In this document: in pieces, positions 29,670-37,408 of the stretch | How positions within the stretch are numbered: the first letter of the stretch is position 1 | Layout: each line of letters starts with the position of its first letter | Assembly: GCF_000293785.1 (NCBI RefSeq) | Contig: NZ_AKZI01000059.1 | Location: forward strand, 1 to 44,702 | Reading direction: 5' to 3' | DNA length: 44,702 bases | Source of the DNA: Rhodovulum sp. PH10 | GTDB lineage: Bacteria; Pseudomonadota; Alphaproteobacteria; Rhizobiales; Xanthobacteraceae | The notes under the pieces: model-generated | Told to the model about the DNA's origin: nothing | Databases searched by the model: none | Seen by the model: only the letters and a program-made list of their open reading frames with translations | Made by a program: the position numbers and the translations under genes

Positions 29670-30592
29670 TCATTCGCCGACCCGTCGTCTTCGGCGGTCG
29701 GAAGCGGAACGAGCGTCTCGGGGAATGCGAGCCCCCGCCGTTCGCGGGTGAACACCTGCGCCAGCGACACCGCGAGCCGAGCGAGCACGTTCGAAAGCGG
29801 CGTCCGGCCGTCCGACGTCGCGAAGTCGGCGTGAAGCACACCGGCCAATCGTCGCTTCGCACCTTGGTCGAGGTCCTCGCGGCCTTCGTCGAGCAGCATC
29901 TTGACGGCGAGGTCGACGGTCGGCCGGAACGGCTCCATCACGTCGTCCGCGAGGCGAAGCGCGTCGCCTCGGCTGCGATGATGAAGCGCGAGCGAGGGAT
30001 GGAGCCCTGCGGCGACGATCGCGCGAGCGGTCGCGGCGCGAAGAACGGTGTAGCCGTAGTTCAGCAGCGCATTGGCTCCGGCGGCATTTCGGTCGCGTCG
30101 AAAGCCAGTCCCGAAGAAGGCCGGGAAGTAGCGCTGCGAGGCCAGGGCTTCGACATTGTCGGGATCACCCGATCGCACCCGCGGGAGGAGAGCGCGAATG
30201 GCGCCCGAAGCCCCTCCGACGTGCTCGACCATGTCCGCCTGCGCGGTGACCTTGGCGCGGACGATCTCGGCCCAAACTCGCTTGCGGGTCGGACGGCTCG
30301 CCTCGGCCTGGGCCTCGAGCCGGTGTCCTTGGCCGTGGTGACCGTCGATCGGGAGCAGAAAGGCGACCGGTCGGAAGTCGGGACCACTGACGACGAGTGG
30401 TGTGCCTCGCGCGGCCAGGGCGGCGACGGCCTGCGTCGTCAGGCTCGCGGCCGGATGCGTCAGGATGACGGCTTCGATGTCGTCGAGCGGAATTTTGCCC
30501 AGAAGACCCGCCGGACCCGTGATCCGGAGGAAGCCTCGCTCCAGACAGAGACGCCGGCCCTCACCCTCCACCTCGATGATACGTCCCAGCAC
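29670..30592 (-). CDS. cas1: CRISPR-associated integrase Cas1 (type II-C), frame without a normal stop
   Basis: Cas1 is the metal-dependent integrase of spacer acquisition. The product starts at GTG 30592 (VLGRIIEVEGEGRRLCLERGF). It contains LLGKIPLDDIEAVILTHPAAS, ALLNYGYTVLRAATARAIV, GLHPSLALHHRSRGDA (catalytic His) and LADDVMEPFRPTVDLAV (catalytic Glu), all intact. The homologous part runs about 305 residues, the family length, to the point where cas2 begins. No stop follows in this frame: it stays open through cas2 and six repeats to 28850, giving about 580 residues as written. One extra G in the G-run at 29681-29683 would give DDGVGE and a stop at 29672-29670 overlapping a cas2 ATG. A frameshift, real or from sequencing, is therefore likely. 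It lies 145 bases after cas9. Confidence 0.85.
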
Positions 30593-30736
30593 GGCACACC
30601 CGCCTTTCCATGGCACGAGTGACACGCGGTGATGTTCTGAAACGAGACCAAACAACGTGAGCGAGATGGCTCTCGCACGATCCGTGCCGAGATGAACGAG
30701 CGCCGGAAAGGAGATGAGGGAGGTGTGACGCGCGTC

Positions 30737-33700
30737 TCAGACGTTCGATCGTCGAAGCGTGACGACACCGATCGGATCGACCCGCACGGCGACACATCCG
30801 CGGTCCTTCAGGAGAGGAATCGTCGCGAGGTCCCAGCGGAACGGATCGTCGGCATCCGCATGGCGGTCCTGCAGCTTGCCACCGTCGTTGTGCGGCGACA
30901 GGCGAACGCGGTTGGCGCTGATCTCGATCTGCTGGACGACCTTGACCCGTCGTTGTCCGTCCTTGTCGGACAGCTCCACCATGTCGCCCTTGTGCAGTCG
31001 CATGACCAGCTTGCCGCCGAGCTTCTTCACCTCCCATTCGGGTCGCCAGCCGGGTCGGTTCACCTCGAAGACCGAGGCGGCGAAGCCGCGCCAGGACCCG
31101 TCCCGCATCTGCACGATGTCGACGTGATGGTTCTCGCCGGGGGCGACGGCGCGATACGGAACGCCGGTCCGGCGGTCGGCGATCGTCACGACGCTGGCAT
31201 CCGGCTTGAGGATGCGAACGCGCCGGATGCCGTTCTCGGCCCCGAATGCTTCCAGCGCCTGCGCGAGCCCTTTCGCATCGCGCACTCTGCCGCTCTCGTC
31301 GCGGAACGGAGCCGCGAGGGCGCCGAGCCGGGCCCGCAGAGCGCGATCCCGCACCCTGTCCACCTCTCCCGCCGTGAGGCTCCGGATCGGCTTGCGCACC
31401 ACCAGATTGCCGAGTGCGGCATTCGGATCGGTGTCGGGCACGAGGCCGTACGAGGTGTCCTCGTGCAGCGCCCCGCCCTTGCCGTGCTCGGGCTTCACTG
31501 CGACCGTGATGGTCGAAACCCGCTCGCGCACGTGATCACGAAAATCCTCGAAGGGCACGGGCACGTCGCGGAACACGCGGTCGAGATCCTGGTCCTCGGC
31601 GCGGGCGGCATCGTGCGCGATCCGCTGGATCATGCCGCGTGTGAGGACGCCGATCACCACGGCGTCGACCGCATGATGGCGGTGGTCGCTGCGGTTCTTG
31701 AAGTTGCTGTCGGAGAGGATCGAGTTGAGCCCCCACCGTGCCCGAAGGAGGCCGGTGAGCGTGCCGGGCGTGACGTAGACCCGATCGGGATCGCAGATCT
31801 TTCCGAGGTAGATCTTGGCGAGGCGAGACAGGTACTTCGTCTCGTTGAGCTGGCGGCCGAGGAAGCCGCCCTCGCGCTCGAACCGCTCCAGGGCGGCCGG
31901 ATCGAACCGCCACCGCTTGTTGGGCGGCAGCTTGGCGGCGCGGGCGACGATGTCGTTCCATGCGGGTGTCGCACCGAACGCCTGGAAGGGAGTCTGCCGC
32001 CGCTTCTCCCGGTTCGCCTCACGACGGCACAGGACGCGGTTCGCCAAGCTGTCGTCCAGCGTCAGCGAGACCGGCAGGATGTGGTCGATCTCGACCTCCG
32101 ACGTGAACAGCTCGGCGATCCCGATCGCGCGGCCCGTGTAAGGGCAGAGCGCGATGCCTGCATTCGCCCGTGCCTGCTCCTCGAACAGGCGGAGCCGGAT
32201 CTTGTTCTCCGCGGTGTCGCGCTGGCCGTGCTCGGCGAGGATTGCCGTGCGCCGCTCGTTCTCTTCGCGGTTCTTGCGGTTCTCGCGGTCGAGCCGCTCC
32301 TTCTGCTCGCGATTGAGCTTCAGCTCGCGAGCCAGCTCGACGACGATCTGATCCGGCCGACCATGGGCGGCGATCAACCGGTTGACGACCTTCCGGAGCT
32401 GATTGAGTCCGATGTGAACGGTCGGATTGGCGAGCCGGCCCCACCGCGCGGCTTCGTTCTTCTCCTCCGGCTCGCCGCTACCCGGCACGACGTGCCGTTG
32501 CAGGATTTCTCCGTAATAGGGCAGCCGGTCGAGGATCACGCCGTCGCGTTCGTCGGAGTGGTGCCAGTTTCGGCCGGTCCTTTCCCCGGCCCGTCTCACG
32601 GCTTCCGCGTAGGTCACGACGGTGCCGGTCTCGTCCGTCTCCTCGACGAGCGCCGCGAGGATCTCCGTGTTCGCGGTCCGCCCGAGCCGACCGTACCCGT
32701 CGGCGAGCGGAATGGAGGCACAGCGTCGTGCCGCGTCTTCCGAGAGGCGGTTCTCGGTGACGAGCCTCCTGATCAGACGCTCCTCGTCCGCCTCGTCGAG
32801 CAGCTTGCCGACGAATGTGTCCTTCTCGGCGAACGACAGGCCGTGCCATGCGGCGCCATAATGGTCGGGCTTCGAGAGGAGCTTCGCCGTGAGAGCGCCG
32901 TCGAGGCCTTTCTCGCCGGCCTCCTCGAAGTTGACGAGCGCGTGAGGCAGGATTTTCAGCGTCTTGCGCACCGCCTTGAAGGTGAGCGACTTGCCGGCGA
33001 GAAGCGCGGACGCGAGCACGTCCCGCTCGGGTCGCGTCAGCCCTCGGTCCGATACCGGGCCGGTGGTGATGCGCAGATGCGCGAGGCGCTCGTAAATGCC
33101 ACGGGCTTCGACCGAAGGCAGGGCCCGCGGAAGCCGCCGTTCGCTCGGCTCGAAGGTGCAGCAGCCGATCTTCGGCGGCGCGAGGTCACGCTGGCGGAAA
33201 AGGATGCCGGCGATCTCCTCGTGTCGTTCGGGGGTGAGTAGATCGGGGGCGAAGCGCGATTGCGCCGTCCACAGCCGCTCGAACTCCGCCCGCACCATCT
33301 CGCGGGTCGGATAGAAGGCGTAGAGCGCCTTCGCGCCTTCGCCCTCCATTCGGATGCGGGTCGGCGACCGTGTTCGCGGGGTGCCGCGGTGCCGTGACCA
33401 GAGGAACTCGCCCAGGGTGCGGCAGTTCGTGGCCGCGAGCGTCTCGGCGAGCCGTTTGGACCCTTCCGCGATCTTGCCCTTCTCGCGATCCTGCCGATCG
33501 GCCTTGCGGTTGGAGCGAAAGCCGCGACGCTGGTTGAGATGAAAAATCACTCGGCCCATCTCGTGCGGCGTCAACGACTCGTCGAGCGCCTTGGCTCGCA
33601 GATGGTAGGGGTCCGTCGCCGCGAGGCGTCGCCCCTCCTCCACGTCGACCGGAAAGAGCCCCGCCTTTCGCAGCGCCGCGAGCAGGTCGCGCCGTCGAAG

Positions 33701-33916
33701 GACGAAGCGGTCTCGTCGCTTTCGGCTCTGTCGCGGCACCCGCCGCATCGTCGCCAGCGATTGGCCGTCCTTCGGATTGCGCCCGTCCTTGAAGATCAGG
33801 ACGCCGGAGCCGTCGAGCGAGGCGGCCGTGTCCTCCCCGAACACACCGGGACCGGTCCGCCAAACCGCCCAGCCGATCGAATTGGTTCCGAGGTCGAATG
33901 CGAACCGGATCCCCAT
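30737..33916 (-). CDS. cas9: CRISPR-associated endonuclease Cas9 (type II-C)
   Basis: Cas9 is the RNA-guided double-strand DNA endonuclease of the system. The 1059-residue protein has the compact II-C size. RuvC-I is FAFDLGTNSIGWAV (D8), the Arg-rich bridge helix spans about 58-83 (RRVPRQSRKRRDRFVLRRR) and RuvC-II is QIVVELARELKLN (E527). HNH has EVEIDHILPVSLTLDDSLAN (H612) with EANREKRRQTP, and RuvC-III is SDHRHHAVDAVVIG (H747/H748, D751). The PAM-interacting C-terminal domain follows (about 830-1059). All catalytic residues are present, so it should be active. ATG 33916 is chosen for GGAGG 6 bases upstream and the family N-terminus; an upstream in-frame start at 33961 would overlap the tracrRNA promoter. 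cas9-cas1-cas2 run together; no csn2 or cas4 is seen. Confidence 0.97.
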   Translation of the reverse strand: MGIRFAFDLGTNSIGWAVWRTGPGVFGEDTAASLDGSGVLIFKDGRNPKDGQSLATMRRVPRQSRKRRDRFVLRRRDLLAALRKAGLFPVDVEEGRRLAATDPYHLRAKALDESLTPHEMGRVIFHLNQRRGFRSNRKADRQDREKGKIAEGSKRLAETLAATNCRTLGEFLWSRHRGTPRTRSPTRIRMEGEGAKALYAFYPTREMVRAEFERLWTAQSRFAPDLLTPERHEEIAGILFRQRDLAPPKIGCCTFEPSERRLPRALPSVEARGIYERLAHLRITTGPVSDRGLTRPERDVLASALLAGKSLTFKAVRKTLKILPHALVNFEEAGEKGLDGALTAKLLSKPDHYGAAWHGLSFAEKDTFVGKLLDEADEERLIRRLVTENRLSEDAARRCASIPLADGYGRLGRTANTEILAALVEETDETGTVVTYAEAVRRAGERTGRNWHHSDERDGVILDRLPYYGEILQRHVVPGSGEPEEKNEAARWGRLANPTVHIGLNQLRKVVNRLIAAHGRPDQIVVELARELKLNREQKERLDRENRKNREENERRTAILAEHGQRDTAENKIRLRLFEEQARANAGIALCPYTGRAIGIAELFTSEVEIDHILPVSLTLDDSLANRVLCRREANREKRRQTPFQAFGATPAWNDIVARAAKLPPNKRWRFDPAALERFEREGGFLGRQLNETKYLSRLAKIYLGKICDPDRVYVTPGTLTGLLRARWGLNSILSDSNFKNRSDHRHHAVDAVVIGVLTRGMIQRIAHDAARAEDQDLDRVFRDVPVPFEDFRDHVRERVSTITVAVKPEHGKGGALHEDTSYGLVPDTDPNAALGNLVVRKPIRSLTAGEVDRVRDRALRARLGALAAPFRDESGRVRDAKGLAQALEAFGAENGIRRVRILKPDASVVTIADRRTGVPYRAVAPGENHHVDIVQMRDGSWRGFAASVFEVNRPGWRPEWEVKKLGGKLVMRLHKGDMVELSDKDGQRRVKVVQQIEISANRVRLSPHNDGGKLQDRHADADDPFRWDLATIPLLKDRGCVAVRVDPIGVVTLRRSNV

Positions 33917-33962
33917 TCCCGCCTCCCCGTCCAGCTCGAACGGTACAACGCTCGGGCGCACC

Positions 33963-33990
33963 TTGAAAAGAAGGCGCGATATGGTATGTT
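33963..33990 (+). promoter_or_regulatory. tracrRNA promoter
   Basis: TTGAAA (33963-33968, 5 of 6 to TTGACA) and TATGTT (33985-33990, 4 of 6 to TATAAT) are 16 bases apart. They would start transcription near 33996-33998, exactly at the first base of the anti-repeat. It is divergent from cas9, whose ATG lies 47 bases away. Confidence 0.75.
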
Positions 33991-33996
33991 GCCATC

Positions 33997-34083
33997 GTCT
34001 AGCAAGGAACGCGGCGTGGCCTCTCCGTTAACAAGGCACATGCCACCAGATCGAGGCGGGCTCCGGTCCGCCTCTTTGCTTTT
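33997..34083 (+). ncRNA. tracrRNA of the type II-C system
   Basis: The anti-repeat 33997-34032 begins GTCTAGCAAGGAACGCGGCG. It pairs with nearly the whole repeat: an upper stem of about 25 bp with two G-U or mismatched positions, a TCT/TTG internal loop (bulge), and a lower stem CCG..AAC with GTT.CGG. Next comes a small nexus hairpin GGCA-CA-TGCC (34035-34044). The terminator stem is GAGGCGG (34053-34059) with CCGCCTC (34068-34074), then TTTGCTTTT. The whole RNA would be about 85 nt. With the crRNA it would load Cas9 and be cut by RNase III. Both RNAs are read from the plus strand, opposite to the cas genes. Confidence 0.93.
34053..34083 (+). terminator. 3' terminator hairpin of tracrRNA
   Basis: A 7-bp GC stem (34053-34059 with 34068-34074), an 8-base loop and TTTGCTTTT. 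It also serves as the last hairpin of the guide scaffold. Confidence 0.85.
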
Positions 34084-34233
34084 GCGGCGCAGGGCCGCGT
34101 CTTTGGCTCGTCCGCGGGCTTGGCTGTAAGCGGCCGTACCGAGTTCGCAAAAAACAGATGCTCTCGGGCGGTCGCAGAAAAAATGCGGCCGGCGGGCCTG
34201 GGTCCAGCGATCCGGGACGCGCTGCCGTCGCGT

Positions 34234-34636
34234 TCAGCCCTCCGCCCCTCCCAGCGCCCGGTACACGCTCGCCCGGCCGATGCCGAGCGCCCTGGCGACC
34301 TCGGTGACGGTCTTGCCGGCGGCGTGGAGCCGGCGAGCCTCCTCCGCCTTGGCGCGAGCCGTGGGCTTGCGGCCGCGGTACAAGCCCTCGGCCTTGGCCT
34401 TGGCTTTGGCCTTGGCCTTGGCCTTGGCCTTGGCCTTGGCCTTGGCCTTGGCCTTGGCGATGCCCTCGTGCTGACGCTCCAGCATCATCTCGCGCGCGAA
34501 CTGCGCAAAGCCGGCGAAGATGGTCAGGATCAGCTTGCCGGTGGCGCTGCGCGTGTCGATCGTATCGCCGGCGAGGCTGAGGATGCGCAGGCCCGTGCCC
34601 TTCTCCTCTAACCTCTCGAGCGACGCCGATCAGAGG
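34234..34636 (-). pseudogene. Serine recombinase (resolvase/invertase) C-terminal fragment with expanded Lys-Ala tract
   Basis: The frame reads ERLEEKGTGLRILSLAGDT, IDTRSATGKLILTIFAGFAQFARE, MMLERQHEGIAKAKA and, after the tract, EGLYRGRKPTARAKAEEARRLHAAGKTV followed by TEVARALGIGRASVYRAL. These are the second half of the resolvase domain, the E-helix and the helix-turn-helix of Hin/TnpR-type recombinases. The N-terminal part with the catalytic Ser is missing: upstream in frame there is a stop (the same bases as the SRAP gene stop), so the gene is truncated at about 34636. An ATG at 34488 could still express an 84-residue DNA-binding fragment. It is separated from the tracrRNA by about 150 bases without other features. 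Confidence 0.8.
34390..34458 (-). repeat. Hexanucleotide tract (GCCAAG)n encoding (Ala-Lys)11
   Basis: About 11 copies of a 6-base unit (CCTTGG on the plus strand, one copy TTTGG) encode A(KA)11 at the point where related resolvases have one or two KA units before the G-x-Y-x-G-R-K motif. Slippage expansion keeps the frame. Confidence 0.92.
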
Positions 34637-35292
34637 CCCGGCGCCTCGTCCTTCCGCTCCCCGCGGGCGACGATCCGGAGCGCGTCGTCGGGCAACGGCC
34701 TCTGCAGTGCGAGCGCCTCGGCAGCCGGCGCCCGGAGCCACGTCTCGACCTCGTCCTCGGTCCGCAGGATCACCGGCATCGCCTTCGGGTGGATCGGCGC
34801 CACGATCGCGTTTGCGTCCGTGGTGAGGAAGGCGAACACGTCGGTGGTCACCTCGCCCTCCTTCGCCTTCCGCACGGACATCCAGCTCGTCCAGATGCCG
34901 GCGAACGCGGCGAGGGGTCGGCTCGGGTCGAGGGCGAACCACGCCGGGACCTTCTTCCCCTCGGCCGTGGTCTCGTACTCCGAGAACGACGTGAACGGCA
35001 CGACGCTCCGGCAGCCCTCGCCGAGCCAGCGGCGCCAATGCGGGGACTTCACGTTCCGCACGTTGGTCACGCCGGGGTCGGTGGTCCGGCCCTTCAGGGC
35101 GAACACCGGGGATGGCATGCCCCACCGCGCCAGCGCCAGCTCCCGACCGTCGGGGCCGACCAGGACGATCGGCGCCGCGTAGTCCGGGAAGACGCCGGGC
35201 ATGGGCGGCAGGTTGCCGGTGTTGTCCCGCGCGATGCGGAACAGCGCCCGGATCGCCGCCTGCCCCTTCGTGATCGCGTAGAGATTGCACAT
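34630..35292 (-). CDS. SRAP-domain abasic-site protein (YedK/HMCES family)
   Basis: SRAP proteins form a stable crosslink through Cys2 to abasic sites in single-stranded DNA and protect them. The 220-residue protein begins MCNLYAITKGQAAI, exposing Cys2 after Met removal. It shows the other active-site elements: TNVRNVKSPHWRRWL (Asn), VVPFTSFSEYE (Glu) and IVAPIHPKAMPVIL (His). Length is normal. It starts 4 bases after the stop of the 35297-35572 gene and is likely coupled to it. SRAP genes are common on phage and mobile islands. It is often annotated as SOS response-associated peptidase. Confidence 0.93.
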   Translation of the reverse strand: MCNLYAITKGQAAIRALFRIARDNTGNLPPMPGVFPDYAAPIVLVGPDGRELALARWGMPSPVFALKGRTTDPGVTNVRNVKSPHWRRWLGEGCRSVVPFTSFSEYETTAEGKKVPAWFALDPSRPLAAFAGIWTSWMSVRKAKEGEVTTDVFAFLTTDANAIVAPIHPKAMPVILRTEDEVETWLRAPAAEALALQRPLPDDALRIVARGERKDEAPGL

Positions 35293-35296
35293 CCGC

Positions 35297-35572
35297 TCAG
35301 GGGAAGCCGGACGAGCCGGTCCGGTCATCGTCGGGCTGCCCTGCGATCTCGTCCGGGACCTCGCCAAAAATCCGCAGGACGACCGCCTCGTCGAAGTCGC
35401 CGGTGTCGGGGTCACCGGACCGGGAGAAGGCGACGGCTCCCGCGTTCGTGGATGCGGACGCCAACGCAGCCGCCCGCCGGATCGCTGCAGCGGCATGGGG
35501 GCACTCGACTGCCTCGCCTGGAACGAGGCCCTCGTCGAGCCGCACGAACGGCAACGCCACGTAGTAGATCAT
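35297..35572 (-). CDS. Hypothetical protein (91 aa), coupled to SRAP gene
   Basis: The product starts MIYYVALPFVRLDEGLVPGEAVEC, then ASAAIRR-like AAAAIRRAAALASASTNAGA and VAFSRSGDPDTGDFDEAVVLRIFGEVPDEI. It resembles small uncharacterised Rhizobiales proteins often seen near mobile DNA. No signal peptide or helix. The ATG at 35572 was chosen to match that N-terminus; an earlier start would add six residues. Only 4 bases separate its stop from the SRAP start. Confidence 0.65.
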   Translation of the reverse strand: MIYYVALPFVRLDEGLVPGEAVECPHAAAAIRRAAALASASTNAGAVAFSRSGDPDTGDFDEAVVLRIFGEVPDEIAGQPDDDRTGSSGFP

Positions 35573-35711
35573 GGCCGACCTCACCGACACGAAGCCGCGG
35601 CCGAGACCGCTGCCGATCGCACAGGGTCGCGGGCGGCTGGTCGAGGCCGGAGGACACCACGTTAGCGCCCTTTCGGACTGACGACCACGGAAAAGTTCTC
35701 ACTTTGTTCAC

Positions 35712-36194
35712 ATGATCGCGACCTTGGTCGAGGCCCTGGACGCGAGCTGGCGAGTCCACATGCGGTGCGCCTGGGGGATGCGGGAGGCCATGAAGTCCGT
35801 CCGAGAGTGCCCCTTCGGTGCCGAGCTGGACATGCAGACACTCGTCTGCACCCGCGGCCGGGCCTTCCCGCTCGCCCGCCTCGCCGAACGGTTCGGGTGC
35901 CCGAGGCGCGGGAGCCGGCGGACGGCGGGGGTGTTCGAGCCGCCCGCGGCCGGGCCTTGGCCAGCCATCGCCCTGAGCGTCAACGCCGGTTGGGCGTCGG
36001 CTCCTCGGGGACCGGGATGCGGCAAACCGCTTCGGCGAGGGTCGCGATCGGTCCATGCCGGTACCCGTCCGCTTCCTGACCGCTGGCGTGGCCCTGGATC
36101 GCGTCGGCGACGCTGTCGAGGATACCGAGCCGCTGGCAGCGGGTCTCGAGCCAGTGCCGGAAGGCGTGGCTCGGGGCTTTTCTCGGGTTGGTGA
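35712..36194 (+). CDS. Small CxxC-type hypothetical protein, possibly decayed
   Basis: The frame opens MIATLVEALDASWRVHMRCAW, then MQTLVCTRGRAFPLARLAERF and GCPRRGSRRTAGVFEPP. It looks like a Rhizobiales family of small proteins with a zinc-ribbon ending (RCPRCGSRRV in intact members). Here the second Cys of the CPRC knuckle is Arg, so zinc binding is doubtful. The part beyond about residue 85 lies over the integrase gene on the other strand and is probably read-through past a lost stop. A related fragment is at 27894-28040 beside the other integrase remnant. Confidence 0.45.
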   Translation: MIATLVEALDASWRVHMRCAWGMREAMKSVRECPFGAELDMQTLVCTRGRAFPLARLAERFGCPRRGSRRTAGVFEPPAAGPWPAIALSVNAGWASAPRGPGCGKPLRRGSRSVHAGTRPLPDRWRGPGSRRRRCRGYRAAGSGSRASAGRRGSGLFSGW

Positions 36195-36851
36195 ACCCGT
36201 TCTCCCGGACCCACGCCGCGAGGTGATTGGCGACGCCCTTCGAGGCGTGTCGGCGGGCATCGCCGGGCTTCGCGTCGGTTCGCATCCGCCTGTCGCAGTA
36301 GAACAACGGTCCGTCGCCCCGCTTCTGCACGAAGTCGAGGAAGCCGCGCTCGATGAGCGCCGGGTGGATCGGCACCGTGCGCTCGGAGCCTTCGTTCTTC
36401 AGCGAGCCGCCGTCCTCGGCCGGCGCGATCTTCATCACCGGGACACCGTCGACCTCGGTGATCCGCAGCCCCCAGAGCTGGGCGACCTCGCCCACCCGCG
36501 CCCCACTGAGCGCGAGCAGCCAGGGCAGCCACCGCTTGGCCGGATTGGTCTCCTTGTCGGCCAGCGCGAGGATGCGGCCGACCTCGGCGTCGTCGTAGGG
36601 CTGCATCCGTTCCCCGGCCTTCTTATTTTGGCGCACGCCACCTCCGGGTCGCGAGTCCTGACCGACACCTTGATCTCGGCGCCGATCGCCCCCGTCACCC
36701 GGATCGGCTCGCCGGACCCCATCTCGGGCGGGAACGAGAACACGACCTTGCCGCCGGCCTGCTTGGCTCGGGTGTCGGCGGGGACGCGCTTGCAGAAGAG
36801 GAAGTTGGAGCTTTCGGAGCGCCGGGACGGCCGGGCCATTGCGAGCACCAT
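35980..36851 (-). pseudogene. Tyrosine recombinase (tRNA-island integrase), internally deleted and frameshifted
   Basis: The 5' part (ATG 36851) reads MVLAMARPSRRSESSNFLF, then KRVPADTRAKQAGGKVVFSF, GAEIKVSVRTRDPEVACAK, the N-terminal domain of DUF6538-type integrases. Near 36630 the frame changes, and the next readable part is NKKAGERMQPYDDAEVGRIL, WLPWLLALSGARVGEVAQLWG (catalytic Arg), HAFRHWLETRC (HxxR), IQGHAS and DGYRHGP (catalytic Tyr). The roughly 300 residues normally between these parts (core-binding region) are missing. The catalytic domain alone could be made from 36636 but would lack specific DNA binding, so the island is probably immobile. The gene abuts tRNA-Leu, the usual place for such integrases. 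Confidence 0.85.
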
Positions 36852-36950
36852 GTGGACCACCCGCGTGTGACCCGGCGGGCGGTCAAAACGCCTTCGATGC
36901 TCGGAGGTCGTTCGACATCGAGCTTTTTTGGGAAAGCTTTTGGGATGGCT

Positions 36951-36967
<17 letters not shown>
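36786..36967. repeat. Right copy of the island-flanking direct repeat
   Basis: Matches 28159-28340 in the same orientation at about 88% by eye. It spans the integrase 5' end, its upstream region and the tRNA-Leu 3' end. Confidence 0.88.
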
Positions 36968-37037
<70 letters not shown>

Positions 37038-37408
37038 ACGGGCGCACTCATAGAGGGGCGGATTCGTCCTTGTCAACGGCGCGTCATGCAGGGCGGGCGA
37101 GAATCTGTGCAGTGTGGTTCCGAAGCCGTCCCGAGGTCAGTCCGCAGGCCGCCTCCGAGGCCGCCCGGAAACCGCCCCGAGGTCGCCCCGGACGCCAGCC
37201 CGAAGCCGCCCGGCACCACCAAGGCGCGGCGGGCGAAACACCCGATCGCGGCCTGCGGCCGCAGCCGCCCTGTACAGGCCGGGGGCGATCCTGTATTGCC
37301 CGAAACGGCCCGCGGTGCCGGTGCGGCAACGGTTTTGCTGCGCCGTTCGCCGCTCCGCCGCGGCACCGCCTCGATGCGGCGGCACCGTCTCGATGCGGGA
37401 GACACGTC
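37038..37408. other. Intergenic region with 19-bp tandem repeat
   Basis: No gene is supported. It holds GC-rich imperfect repeats of CCGAGGTCGCCC/CCGAGGCCGCCC type (37131-37215). Just before the next gene's ribosome site there are two 19-bp copies of CGGCACCGCCTCGATGCGG (37361-37379 and 37380-37398, one mismatch). Confidence 0.6.

Noticed and set aside
30593..30655. TTG start at 30655 for cas1
   Set aside because: The extra residues do not resemble Cas1 N-termini, whereas GTG 30592 gives VLGRIIEV as expected.
33917..33961. An upstream in-frame start of cas9 adding 15 residues
   Set aside because: It would overlap the tracrRNA -35 region and lacks a ribosome site; ATG 33916 has GGAGG and the family N-terminus.
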